Below the pieces are notes generated by a model. The model was not told the DNA's origin and did no database searches. It was given only the letters and a program-made list of their open reading frames with translations. From Pseudomonas mandelii (GTDB lineage Bacteria; Pseudomonadota; Gammaproteobacteria; Pseudomonadales; Pseudomonadaceae), in assembly GCF_006438925.1 (NCBI RefSeq), contig NZ_RCZA01000004.1, forward strand, positions 450,959 to 514,958: a stretch of 64,000 bases of DNA. The letters run 5' to 3'. This document shows, piece by piece, positions 17,759-26,907 of this stretch. Position 1 is the first letter of the stretch; each line of letters opens with the position of its first letter. Made by a program: the position numbers and the translations under genes.

Positions 17759-18388
17759 TCAGGCTTGCTGTACCAGTGCCAGCCTTACGGAAAATCCTAT
17801 GAGAAGAGTACCGAATAGCCATTGCTGAATGCGTTGCGCCAGTGCGCTTCGCTCCAGCCAGCGGCCTACCCAGGCGCTGGCAGTTGCAAAAATACTGTCG
17901 AACACAAGGCCCGTGATTACGAGCACGATGCCTAACACGGCAAATTGCTCCCATACGGAAGAGCGATGGGGGTCAATGAATTGTGGTAGCAATATCGAGC
18001 TGAATAGTAGCGCTTTCGGATTGAGCAGGTTAGTCAGAAGACCACGCTGGAAAGCTGCCTTCAAGGATGGCGATGCAACGGGATTCTCAACAGCTGTTGG
18101 TGAGCTTGCGCCACTGCTTTTGAACATTTGCAACCCAATCCACAGTAGGTAAGCAGCGCCTGCATATTTAACGACGTCAAATGTCCAAGGAAGAACCTTG
18201 AATATGGTTGCCAACCCCAAAGCGGTCAACGTGACGTGGCAGGCACGTGCGAGTGCCAGACCCAGTGCCGTCGCCATTGCAAAACTCCGGCCTTGTTTTG
18301 CGCCGGTTTGCAGCAGCAGGATCATGTCCGGGCCGGGCATTAAAAAGATCATTGAGAGGGCTAAAAGATACAGCGCTAAGTCTTCCAT
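17759..18388 (-). CDS. LysE/RhtB family amino-acid exporter
   Basis: A 209-residue inner-membrane protein with about six hydrophobic segments. It opens with the family signature LMPGPDMILLLQTGAKQGRSFAMATALG and has FQRGLLTNLLNPKALLFSSILLPQF in the middle. LysE/RhtB members export amino acids or homoserine lactones. The start at 18388 begins the first membrane segment; a longer N-terminal extension is polar and unlikely. It converges on the AhpD-like gene. The substrate is unknown. Confidence 0.88.
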   Translation of the reverse strand: MEDLALYLLALSMIFLMPGPDMILLLQTGAKQGRSFAMATALGLALARACHVTLTALGLATIFKVLPWTFDVVKYAGAAYLLWIGLQMFKSSGASSPTAVENPVASPSLKAAFQRGLLTNLLNPKALLFSSILLPQFIDPHRSSVWEQFAVLGIVLVITGLVFDSIFATASAWVGRWLERSALAQRIQQWLFGTLLIGFSVRLALVQQA

Positions 18389-18596
18389 TTTGGAGCAGCT
18401 CGGTGACTGATTAAGGAAGTAAAAGTTTATGACCAAGGGGTGGGGCAGGTGGTTGCGTATTGAACTCAAAATACCTCGTTTTTTGGCAGATCATGCCAAT
18501 AAATATTATCTGAGGTCGTTTAATGCCAAATTATCGTAATTCACACATAAAACTCGATAGTTACGATTGAGACATACTCAAAGCTTTGCAACGAGA

Positions 18597-18722
18597 CGGT
18601 CGCCCGACCTGTTTCGGCACGACGTAATACATCATCCCCAAGAAGCCGGTGGTCAGGAAGAACCCTACCGCGTTGTGCCTGCATCACCACTGGACCATGG
18701 CGTCGGTGGCCCCGGAATACCG
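18597..18722 (-). pseudogene. Fragment of cbb3 oxidase subunit I (ccoN)
   Basis: About 42 codons on the minus strand match the conserved helix of CcoN. They read YSGATDAMVQW, then a TGA where the second Trp should be, then [18 protein letters not shown] and VVPKQVGRP. The full protein is about 475 residues and nothing else of it is present. The similarity stops sharply at both ends, so the piece is a relic carried by rearrangement next to the accessory region. Confidence 0.8.
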
Positions 18723-18751
18723 AATAAGACTTAAACCATCCACCGGAATCG

Positions 18752-19780
18752 GTGTTTGATGGTCAGGGTATTGAAGAGTGGGTGAAGGTAGCGGAGATAA
18801 TTGCACGTGCTGGTAGTGAAACCACCGGTGAATCAACGCGCCTGATGCTGCAAGGATGGGGTTCGCATAGTGTAGAGCACTCTGCTATATGCTGGGTTTT
18901 ACTCAGTGTGTTGGGGGTGGTTGATAAATCAGTTTTTGTCGAGCAGTTTTTGCGGGTGTCAGCGCAGTCTTCCAGCAATTTATCGCCAAGGGAGTTTATT
19001 GATTTTCTGTGTGATGCTCATATAGTTGGTTCAGAAAACGATTTGATATACGCGCACTCCTACCAAATGGAAGGTATGGTCAAGTTTATCTGCGGGAATC
19101 TGGAATCTGCGACACAGGGGTTGAGTGCTGCATCTAATTTTTTACTTGGTTCAATCGAAGCTAAAGGTTTTTCTAGTGTTGCAAGTACTTATATAGGTGT
19201 TATCGTAACTTGGCTTGGTTTTTTTAAGTCGACAGCGTTGTTCAAGGGTATTATAACTGCGGTTGATGATTTGCTTGAGCATCAGTGTAGGTGCTCGAAT
19301 GACTTCGATTTTTATGTGTTCGCGTCGGTGTCCATGGGGTGGGAGTATGGGCAGAGTAACTTTATTAGACTTCTGAGGGTGTTCAATCTCTGTCAGATGG
19401 AACAAAGCTCTATGGCTGTGTTTCATTGCAGTGAGGAGTATTTAAACTCGGTGATAGCGGATCGGGTCTTGGTGGAGTATCTAATTCCTAGAGTGATAAT
19501 GGAACATCTTCCATTTACAAGTATTTCTTATGCATATAATGCGAGATCATTTGCTGATCTGGTTTTTAAGTTTGGAGTAAATTTAGAGGGGGAGTGTCGG
19601 AGGGCATTAGATATTATTTACGAAAGGATGTATGTAGATTGTGGAGATGGTGTGTGTGACGATCCTGATCTTGATATAAATATACTGCCACTAAGACTTC
19701 TTTTAAGGAAATATTCAAGCGTGCCCTACGTAGATAAATACACTTCGCGAAATACTGATTCTTATAATCCTTATAGATAG
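18752..19780 (+). CDS. Hypothetical protein, no recognised family
   Basis: A 342-residue reading frame that is markedly AT-rich, more so towards its 3' end, unlike the flanking core genes. The only start is GTG 18752, and there is no good ribosome site, so the true N-terminus may have been lost with the adjacent ccoN relic. The protein looks soluble and mostly helical, with two moderately hydrophobic stretches (LLGSIEAKGFSSVAS and STYIGVIVTWLGFF) and many aromatic residues. No catalytic motif is visible. Codon use suggests horizontal origin. Confidence 0.55.
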   Translation: MFDGQGIEEWVKVAEIIARAGSETTGESTRLMLQGWGSHSVEHSAICWVLLSVLGVVDKSVFVEQFLRVSAQSSSNLSPREFIDFLCDAHIVGSENDLIYAHSYQMEGMVKFICGNLESATQGLSAASNFLLGSIEAKGFSSVASTYIGVIVTWLGFFKSTALFKGIITAVDDLLEHQCRCSNDFDFYVFASVSMGWEYGQSNFIRLLRVFNLCQMEQSSMAVFHCSEEYLNSVIADRVLVEYLIPRVIMEHLPFTSISYAYNARSFADLVFKFGVNLEGECRRALDIIYERMYVDCGDGVCDDPDLDINILPLRLLLRKYSSVPYVDKYTSRNTDSYNPYR

Positions 19781-20516
19781 TGGATCGTGGTGGCTTAGCG
19801 CATTATTACCCTATTATTGAAAGCTGTATGACAAAGTTGAATGGTCGATACACTGACTGTCAGGCGAATCGAGCGCCCCTTGCGCTTGCCAAAGCGCTAG
19901 AGGTGTATTAGGAAGACGCCAAATTTCTCAGTTTAGAGTAACGGCAAGCGCTGCTGCGTACAGCCAAAGAAAAGAAACGCGCTGAGGCCGGCAAAAAACT
20001 TCCGATGGTCCCAATGTGCCAAGGCCTAATTGCTACGATTGCCATAGGATATAGGCGGACCTGAGATTGGAGTTGTAGAATGAATTTACATCATAGCCCG
20101 AAGTGTTGAAAGCCTGATCTAGCGTGATCTCCTCAATATCAGCGACAGTCACCGAAGAATCGAATTTTTATCTATAACGCACTCTACGGTCAGGCTGTGG
20201 AGCCGGTTCGATCCTGAGGTGCGCCGGTGGAAATGACTGTGTACGCGAGATCTGAACGCTGATTGCGGGTGGGAAAGGTCGATCTTAAGCGTCTCTATTT
20301 TATGCAAACGCGACGTCTGTAGATGTTCGCCTTGCTAGTCAAAAGCCCTTCAGTTTGTCCCGGATGAGTCGGGCGCCTTCAAGCACTGAGGAATCTGCCC
20401 GGTTAATCTCGGGCAAGGACACAAGTAGAAAACGTTGAGATCTATGCTCTTGTTCGATGGCGGATGCTAAAATTTCACTCAGACTCTGTAGTGGCCATGA
20501 GGAGGTAGCGGGACGT
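19781..20516. other. Gene-poor stretch with a decayed reading frame
   Basis: About 735 bp without an intact gene. From 19800 to about 20030 a plus-strand frame reads like a real protein (HYYPIIESCMTKLNG, later ERQ-like QALLRTAKEKKRAEAGKK) but carries at least two in-frame stops, so it looks like a decayed gene of unknown identity. The rest, to 20516, shows nothing recognisable. Confidence 0.45.
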
Positions 20517-20837
20517 ATGAAAGAAATGTTGAGCGAAGAAGAGATGCGTCAGGCGTTATTCGGCACAGCTAGTGAGCCTACAACATCCGAAACTCCAGAC
20601 TCGTCTGTAACTTCAGATCACCAGCATGTATCAAAATCTCGAAAGGCTCCAGCGTCGCTTACTCCGAAGTTGAGAGTGACTCTTCGTGTTACAAGGGATT
20701 TTGAAGGCGCTACTGAGCTGTTTACTTACGATGCGAATACATTGAGTACCCTTATCGCCGAGCAGGAAGCAAAGGCTGAGGCGAAGAAGAAAAAATTTAA
20801 GTATTTTGAATTGATCTCAATCAAGCCTATCGAATGA
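20517..20837 (+). CDS. Small hypothetical protein
   Basis: About 106 residues. The first part is acidic (MLSEEEMRQALFG), followed by a Ser/Thr-rich linker. The C-terminal half is basic (LTPKLRVTLRVTRDFEGATELFTYD, cut here to its theme of beta strands) and ends in a lysine-rich helix. GAGGAGG lies 11 bp before ATG 20517; ATG 20526 is an alternative. It has no known function and resembles small proteins seen on pseudomonad islands. Confidence 0.6.
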   Translation: MKEMLSEEEMRQALFGTASEPTTSETPDSSVTSDHQHVSKSRKAPASLTPKLRVTLRVTRDFEGATELFTYDANTLSTLIAEQEAKAEAKKKKFKYFELISIKPIE

Positions 20838-20856
20838 CACATTTTCCTTCTCGATA

Positions 20857-21141
20857 CTATGAAGGCATATCCTCGTTATTTTCCTTGCGCTTCGTCTTGA
20901 GGTGGTCTTCGCAAATGAAAGGGCGACTTCGGCCAAATTGAGCGGCGATTTTCACAAACATTTTGTTGAATTTGGCATCTACGAGCACTTTCTCTTCTGG
21001 GCTCAGTGCTTCATATTCCGCGCGCGACGCGCTCCTTTGAAATGCCAGGCGATCCTTGCTCAATGCTTTGATCTTCACCATATGCTCGAAGTCAGGTGGT
21101 CCCTGGTCGAGATCGCCATGGTCGGAGGTAGTTTTACTCAT
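20857..21141 (-). CDS. Small hypothetical protein
   Basis: A 94-residue polar, helical protein (MSKTTSDHGDLDQGP start, then KIKALSKDRLAFQRSASRAEYEALSPEEKVL) without membrane segments or known motifs. The start at 21141 is chosen as the first Met giving a compact protein. It converges on the small gene at 20517 with only 19 bp between stops. Function unknown. Confidence 0.5.
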   Translation of the reverse strand: MSKTTSDHGDLDQGPPDFEHMVKIKALSKDRLAFQRSASRAEYEALSPEEKVLVDAKFNKMFVKIAAQFGRSRPFICEDHLKTKRKENNEDMPS

Positions 21142-21257
21142 GGGGCGCCCAATGGTTTGTCTGATATGGCACGTCGACGTAACGACCGAATTCTTAGAAT
21201 AGTGCATTGCTGCTAGGTAGGGCAGTGCGAGGGGGGGTAAGAAGGCTTATTTAGCTT

Positions 21258-22271
21258 TCAGTTCGCAGCGAGGTCCCCGGTCAGCGTGCGCAATTCGCCT
21301 CGGACGATGCCGAGCAACGTCCGTGCAAACAATCCGAGAATCACGCTGGAGGCCAGGGTAAGCAAAAATATTGCAATACCGTTGGCGTATTCGTTTTGCG
21401 CATACGCTGCGTAACGCAGTGCAGCAGAAGCCGATGACGCTAACGGAAAGCTGACAGACCACCACACCACCCGGAATGGACAGCAGCCCGCCAATCTCCA
21501 CAGACGCCCCAGCACAACCGCCAGCAAAAAGAGCATCAACATGAGCAACGCTTCGGCGAACGCGTCAATTTGCCCGATGGTCGTGACGTAAGAGGAGAAT
21601 CCGACTGCGAATGGTGCGACAACAATCATCAGGGACGGCTGCAATGTCGTCGGCATTGGCGCCTCGAACATCAAACGCGAAAAAATCATCGTAAATAACG
21701 GTATCGCGAAGAACAACCCGACGGCGAGCGAAAAAATCATAACGCCATGCATCGATTGGAAGTGCAGCGCTGGGATCGCAAGCGGCACGTTGATCATGCC
21801 AACTACTGGGATAATCCATGCTGGGGTTGTGTGTTCGATACGCATCTTTACGCTCATCCAACGATTGACGATCAACCAGGCAAAAAGCGTCATTCCGACC
21901 GTACCCAATACCCAAACAATGCGCGCCAGTTGAAGGTTTATTTCGACCAGCAAAATGGGCAGCAGTAAAAGGCTTATCAGCGGTGTGCCGAAGAGGCTGC
22001 CTGCGATGGGATGGTTGAATTCGGCTCGGACTAAGTCGAAGCTGCTCCATACCTTGACTGCATAGCCAATTACCAAGCCTACGAAGCCCAGCATGGCTGC
22101 ATAGCCTATATATTCGCCAACCCACTGTGGAGTACCGAAATAGGCATGCGCTATGCGCCATCCCAAGGCCAAGCTGCTGAGGGCCATGATGGAGCCAAAC
22201 AGTGCCACCGGCAGATATCCCATCGCCCCAATTTTGATATCGATTTCTTGTGAAGTCCCAGCGGTGCTCAT
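21258..22271 (-). CDS. SLAC1/TehA-type anion transporter
   Basis: A 337-residue inner-membrane protein with about ten hydrophobic helices. It has the TehA/SLAC1 signatures YLPVALFGSIMALSSLALGW at the start, FNHPIAGSLFGTP in the middle and PFRVVWWSVSFPLASSASAA towards the end. Family members are trimeric anion channels or C4-dicarboxylate/tellurite-resistance transporters. AGGTAACGG lies before the ATG. It is isolated from recognisable partners, within the accessory region. Confidence 0.85.
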   Translation of the reverse strand: MSTAGTSQEIDIKIGAMGYLPVALFGSIMALSSLALGWRIAHAYFGTPQWVGEYIGYAAMLGFVGLVIGYAVKVWSSFDLVRAEFNHPIAGSLFGTPLISLLLLPILLVEINLQLARIVWVLGTVGMTLFAWLIVNRWMSVKMRIEHTTPAWIIPVVGMINVPLAIPALHFQSMHGVMIFSLAVGLFFAIPLFTMIFSRLMFEAPMPTTLQPSLMIVVAPFAVGFSSYVTTIGQIDAFAEALLMLMLFLLAVVLGRLWRLAGCCPFRVVWWSVSFPLASSASAALRYAAYAQNEYANGIAIFLLTLASSVILGLFARTLLGIVRGELRTLTGDLAAN

Positions 22272-22800
22272 ACCGTTACCTGCTCTCGTGATGAGGGCTA
22301 TTCGCGTTGAAAAGAATTATTTGGCCTTCCTCAACCTTGCAGCTTCATAGCTCTGAATCGACCGTATTTTGCAGATAGTGGAGATCTATGCTTCCGATGG
22401 CTGAAACCGATACGGTAAAAATCCACAGAAACGCCTTCTTGGAGCGAAGGCCGGAGCACCAGATAATCCCAAAAATGAGTGTTGGGACCATGACCTAACC
22501 CTAGACGACTGGATGATCATCGTGATCGCTGTCCGCGTTGAAGCGGCGCTGAGAGCCTTAAACCAATGAGCCTGCGCGTGTGCTGAATCGAGTGGTGCGC
22601 CAGGTTATTTGTGGAAGAGGTATTTTCACGCCACAGCCTGGCGTTATCTGAGGCTGGCTCCGATAGAGCCCGGAAAATTTCTTGGGCCTTTTCAGCCGAA
22701 TTCGATTTCCACTATGGAGGCCTAAAGACATCTCTTCACCGGACGATAGAGAGCAGTCAGCGCATGTAAATGACGGCCCTCCATCAAGGATTAACGAAAC
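22272..22800. other. No gene recognised
   Basis: About 530 bp between the divergent transporter and membrane-cassette genes. Short frames on both strands are interrupted by stops. I see no repeat, RNA gene or clear promoter beyond the AAGGA ribosome site that serves the gene at 22801. Confidence 0.45.
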
Positions 22801-23361
22801 TTGGATCTCACTATTGTCACCTCAATTATCGCTCCTGCATCAGCACTTCTGGGCGTCGCTCTGGCATCAAGAAGCCAGTTGCGGACAGTGCGGGAGGCCC
22901 AGGCTGCCCAATTTCATGTGGAAACCATGAAGCTAAATGCTTCTGTCAAGGAGAAGCACCGGGCTGAGGTCATCGCCAATTACATTGAGGTCCACAAAGC
23001 GCTCAGCTATCTCACTCGTGAATATTCCTTCACTTCAATGGATATCATGGTAAGAGCTGGGATCAGCGAGGAAAAATTTGATCGCAAGTATCTTATTTCA
23101 TGTGAAAGGTTGGACGGGGCTCGCGCTTTAGTAGAGATGCACTTTGCAGAAATATTTAAACCCGTAGATGAAATTTACGCGCAGATGAATATTTTCTGGG
23201 GGAACTTCAAAGAGGCTTTAAATAAAATTAAAGCAGAAAAAGCTTACGCTGAATATGAAGCTGTCATCGACAAAGCTAGGCAATCCTCGCTGGCAATCAC
23301 TGAATGTGCCCAGATTGCTAAACGCAAACTCAATGGTCTAGCAAGTGAGATTGTGAATTGA
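22801..23361 (+). CDS. Hypothetical membrane-anchored helical protein
   Basis: A 186-residue protein starting at TTG 22801 with AAGGA 10 bp upstream. Residues 4-22 (TIVTSIIAPASALLGVALA) form one membrane anchor, and the rest is a long, highly charged, mostly helical region likely to be coiled coil (EAQAAQFHVETMKLNASVKE, later KIKAEKAYAEYEAVIDKARQ). No family recognised. Its stop overlaps the start of the next gene (TTGA), so the two are expressed together. Confidence 0.65.
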   Translation: MDLTIVTSIIAPASALLGVALASRSQLRTVREAQAAQFHVETMKLNASVKEKHRAEVIANYIEVHKALSYLTREYSFTSMDIMVRAGISEEKFDRKYLISCERLDGARALVEMHFAEIFKPVDEIYAQMNIFWGNFKEALNKIKAEKAYAEYEAVIDKARQSSLAITECAQIAKRKLNGLASEIVN

Positions 23362-24065
23362 ACGTCAAGCGACAGAAGCTTCAGCAAAAAACGAAAGCCC
23401 CAAGTTGTGCGCCAAACATGCCGAGAATTAAACTTTGGTCCTTGCTCTATGTACTGGTCAGCTTTGCTTTTTTGCATTTGTTTGTAATGCTGGCAAAGTA
23501 TACGTTCAATGTGCTGCATTTATTTGATGTGTCAAGGGTCTTTTTAACGATGCTAGGCATTGTGACGATCACAAGTATTACTGCGATTTTTGTTAACTTT
23601 TTATTTTTGAAGTATCAAAAATCTGGGAGTGGCAAGGTTTGGGTTACGCATCGAATGTCAGAAGAGGTTGCAAATAAAAAGTTAGCTTTGGGGGTGCTTA
23701 CCCCTTACACATCTGCTAGAGACTTGGAAAAACAATGGTTCATCAACATACTTGATGGGAAAATCCCATGTACTTGGGTCTCCGTTGGAAGGCCAAATGA
23801 TGTCTCCGATATATTGGTGGGAAACCGCGATAAAGCGAATTGGGCGATTGCAATTTGTTTCCAGATACCTGCGGAGCGATTACGCACCCCACCTATCCTT
23901 TTCAAACACTATTTCGGCCTGTACCAACAACGCCTGCTCGGAGAGGTGGATCTCGCCTGCGGGTACGAACTCTATGATCGGACCGGTAAGCATTGGGAGC
24001 TGCTGGGCCACAAAGAAGCTGAGACTCAATCTCCTACGCGAAAGGTGCAAGAAAAGGCTGAATAG
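23358..24065 (+). CDS. Hypothetical protein with two membrane segments
   Basis: A 235-residue protein starting at TTG 23358 inside the end of the previous gene (4-bp overlap). Two hydrophobic segments lie at about 27-50 (LWSLLYVLVSFAFLHLFVML) and 60-82 (VFLTMLGIVTITSITAIFV). The C-terminal 150 residues are soluble, with CTWVSVGRPNDVSDILVGNR in the middle. No catalytic motif recognised. Together with the partner at 22801 it forms a membrane-associated two-gene cassette inside the accessory region. Confidence 0.65.
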   Translation: MNVKRQKLQQKTKAPSCAPNMPRIKLWSLLYVLVSFAFLHLFVMLAKYTFNVLHLFDVSRVFLTMLGIVTITSITAIFVNFLFLKYQKSGSGKVWVTHRMSEEVANKKLALGVLTPYTSARDLEKQWFINILDGKIPCTWVSVGRPNDVSDILVGNRDKANWAIAICFQIPAERLRTPPILFKHYFGLYQQRLLGEVDLACGYELYDRTGKHWELLGHKEAETQSPTRKVQEKAE

Positions 24066-24439
24066 CTCCCAATGAAATCTCCTCGTGGGTTTGGTGTTTT
24101 GACCATGCCCACTTGGCTTTGAGCGTTCCAAGCGTAATGCGGTTGTGCTAACCAATCTGACGGCTTTTTGCCAGAGGATGGGTAATAGCTCATGAGGGGG
24201 GGCGGCTATTGACTCATTCCGATTTGTTACGGCTCGCAACCGCTGTAAATCAGGTGCCAGACGCCCCAATTTCATGACCGGCAAGAGGCGGGCTCGTGTG
24301 GCCAGTTTCCGTCAGGGTTTGTTGTAGCACGGCTAGAGTTGTCATCAATGATCAGATGGCTGCTGGGTTCTCGTAGAAAACCCGTCTGTCCCTCTGCGAT
24401 GATAAAGTCCTGCGTCCTCGAACCCGAGTAAATGATCCC
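24066..24439. other. Intergenic, no gene recognised
   Basis: 374 bp upstream of a LysR gene. It presumably holds that gene's promoter. No coding signal or repeat was recognised. Confidence 0.45.
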
Positions 24440-25393
24440 GTGTACGACTTCAACGATTTGTATTTCTTTGTCCAGGTGGTCGACCACGAGGGATTTACCG
24501 CTGCTAGCCGAAAGCTAGGCGTGCCAAAGTCAAAGCTCAGCAGGCGTATTGGGCAGCTGGAGGAGCGCTTAGGAGTACGGTTGATACAGCGTTCGACACG
24601 CAAATTCACGGTGACGGATATTGGTCAAGACTACTATCGGCACTGCCTGGCGATGCTTGTTGAAGCTGATGCTGCGGAGCAGGTTGTTGCGCATTCACGA
24701 TCTGAGCCTCAAGGAATTGTGCGGATCAGTTGCCCTCCCGCCTTGGGAGCCATGGGCGTAAGCGACACAATCGCAAAATTCATGGTGCTGCACCCCAAGG
24801 TACAGGTACAGATCGATAGCACCAATCGCAGGGTGGATGTATTAGGGGAGGGTTATGACATTGCTCTTCGTGTTCGCTTTCCACCACTTGAGGACGCGAA
24901 TTTGGTGATGCGGGTTTTTGGCGACAGCCACCAAAAGCTAGTGGCTTGCCCATCGCTGGTTGCAGGAATGCACCTGGAGACCCCTGCGGATCTAGCTGGG
25001 CTGCCGAGCATGGATTTAGGCCCGCCTAATCGTGAGCACCGATGGACGTTTATAGGGCCAGGAGAAACATCAATTGATGTCATTCATACTCCGCGATTTG
25101 TAACCTCGGATCTCGATGCCTTACGCCGCGCGGCCATTCAAGGTGTGGGAGTGGTTCAGATGCCAGAAATCATGGTGAGGCATGCTCTGGACGATGGCCG
25201 TCTAGTTGAGATACTGCCAATGTGTCCTCCTCCAAGTGGATTGATCCATGCGGTATTCCCTTCCAGGAGAGGATTACTGCCTTCTGTTCGAGGACTGATT
25301 GATCTGCTAGCGGAGGATTTTGGAGCAAATGCTGAGGCGGATCGGTTGGCGTGTGAGAAGGCTGGGAAAATTCATCCATTGAATGGCAAATAA
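24440..25393 (+). CDS. LysR-type transcriptional regulator
   Basis: A 317-residue LysR protein of the CrgA/AaeR-like group. The HTH is AASRKLGVPKSKLSRRIGQL, followed by STRKFTVTDIGQDYYRHC and the effector domain with GEGYDIALRVRFPPLEDANL. The start is GTG 24440. The N-terminal pattern (MYDFNDLYFFVQVVDHEGF) matches regulators that usually sit beside an oxidoreductase or efflux gene, but no such neighbour is here, so its target is lost, distant or on the element. Confidence 0.88.
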   Translation: MYDFNDLYFFVQVVDHEGFTAASRKLGVPKSKLSRRIGQLEERLGVRLIQRSTRKFTVTDIGQDYYRHCLAMLVEADAAEQVVAHSRSEPQGIVRISCPPALGAMGVSDTIAKFMVLHPKVQVQIDSTNRRVDVLGEGYDIALRVRFPPLEDANLVMRVFGDSHQKLVACPSLVAGMHLETPADLAGLPSMDLGPPNREHRWTFIGPGETSIDVIHTPRFVTSDLDALRRAAIQGVGVVQMPEIMVRHALDDGRLVEILPMCPPPSGLIHAVFPSRRGLLPSVRGLIDLLAEDFGANAEADRLACEKAGKIHPLNGK

Positions 25394-25402
25394 AGTAGTG
25401 GT

Positions 25403-25431
25403 AGGGAGCAGTCGCCTAAGCGACGCTCCCT
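25403..25431. terminator. Hairpin between the LysR gene and the recombinase operon
   Basis: A 12-bp stem with one bulged A (AGGGAGC-A-GTCGC / GCGAC-GCTCCCT) and loop CTAA, 10 bp after the LysR stop. It lacks a T-run on either strand, so its efficiency as a terminator is doubtful. Confidence 0.45.
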
Positions 25432-25512
25432 AGCATGAAGTTCTCAAGTATAGTGATTTAGGCTTTAAACGTGATGGCATGATTCGCATCTGAAGGACGC
25501 AGTGCGCAAAAA

Positions 25513-26907
25513 CTATTCGCGGCTGGTGCTTGGTGGGTGCTGCTTCGCATTACTTCTCAATAGTCTCATTGCGGCTATATACTCTTCCTGGTCAATAACG
25601 CCGCGATCTAGATCATCTAGAAGATTATCAGTGTATTTTACGAATTCCATAGCGGCGTTAATCAAAAGCGCATTGGCAGTCGTAGAGTCTTCTTGCGTGA
25701 TCTCCCTACAGGCAAGATGAATATAACGCTCCAACGACTCTACGCTTATATGACCAACCCATTCTTGAATTTTATGTTTGAATCCGGATATATCCAAAAG
25801 GGCACGTCGAAAGGCATCCTGGTTATCGAAATTAAATTGCATGATAAGCATTTTCAATTTGTTAGTGATAAAACGGTGACGGAAAAGATGGGCGTGCGCG
25901 GGCTCATCAATGTTTGCCGTTGTCTTTAGATCATGGATTTCATTTGGGATGGAGAATGGGCTAAGCGGGGCGCCCGTTAAATGATTGATGAGCATCACAT
26001 CGTGATCTTTGGAGTGTCCATGTTTTTTCACCATAACCAGTTTTCTTGTGGTTTTGATGTAGTCGATCCAAATTGCAATGACTGCTCTAGGGACCGGAAC
26101 AAATCTGAAATGGTTCACACGTCGTTTCAACGTGATGAGCCTTACAAGAGGGTTTGCGTCGGTTGAGTTAAAGGCTTTGATAACGTCAGACACGAGTAAA
26201 GCTGCGACTTCGCTACGCCGTGCACCAGTGTGCTCGAAAACTGAAATGAGTACTTTTGATCTTCTGGCAAAACCCCTCGGTCTCAATTCAGCCGCTTGAT
26301 AAAGCTTATTGATTGAATTATCGCTAATTGGATACCGACGATGCTCGGGCTCGGGAGTTGGTAGTATCGGATGATACCATCTTAAGCCGCGAGCTTTATA
26401 CTTCAGCTCCTTCGGCAAGTCTTTGTCTACTCTTATTGCTTTGATAATACCTTTCTTGGCGATGAAGTCGGTGTGGTTATGCAACTCGCCGACATGATTA
26501 AGGAAATCTAACGTTGTGGATCCAATTGACCTAATGACATTCGATGACCTTGCCTCCGCGCCGTTAGGTGTGCGCTTTGCCGAAAGGCCCAGTATGAATG
26601 CTTCATATCTTGTATTTGTCATTTCAATAGGTTTAATGTTGTTATAGTGGAGGTATCTTATGATTTCGGAAAGATCAAAAGCATTTTGTCCTAAGGTGCC
26701 CCCTTTTTCTCTAAGAGAGACATTAGAGTTACGAAATTTTTCTACCAGCCAAGAATTTGCTTCGACGCAATATTGCCCGTTCGGATAATAAATTGTCGGT
26801 AGGCCTCCGGCTTTTTTAAAGTATAATTCTTTGCCATCCGTATGAATTCCTACAGCTAATTGCGCAGTATTTGGCAATAAGGTGTGTAACTGCTCTATTG
26901 TGTTCAT
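25513..26907 (-). CDS. Tyrosine recombinase, last gene of the gin-like operon
   Basis: A 464-residue tyrosine recombinase. The catalytic set is complete: Arg230 in HTGARRSE, the H-x-x-R pair His340/Arg343 in HLFRHRF, His386 in WVGH and the nucleophile Tyr395 in ERYIH. The N-terminal 190 residues are a core-binding or arm-binding domain. The start ATG 26907 has GGAGG 6 bp upstream and overlaps the preceding stop by 4 bp (ATGA). It is the most canonical of the three recombinases here, and all probably act together on one recombination site. Confidence 0.88.
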   Translation of the reverse strand: MNTIEQLHTLLPNTAQLAVGIHTDGKELYFKKAGGLPTIYYPNGQYCVEANSWLVEKFRNSNVSLREKGGTLGQNAFDLSEIIRYLHYNNIKPIEMTNTRYEAFILGLSAKRTPNGAEARSSNVIRSIGSTTLDFLNHVGELHNHTDFIAKKGIIKAIRVDKDLPKELKYKARGLRWYHPILPTPEPEHRRYPISDNSINKLYQAAELRPRGFARRSKVLISVFEHTGARRSEVAALLVSDVIKAFNSTDANPLVRLITLKRRVNHFRFVPVPRAVIAIWIDYIKTTRKLVMVKKHGHSKDHDVMLINHLTGAPLSPFSIPNEIHDLKTTANIDEPAHAHLFRHRFITNKLKMLIMQFNFDNQDAFRRALLDISGFKHKIQEWVGHISVESLERYIHLACREITQEDSTTANALLINAAMEFVKYTDNLLDDLDRGVIDQEEYIAAMRLLRSNAKQHPPSTSRE

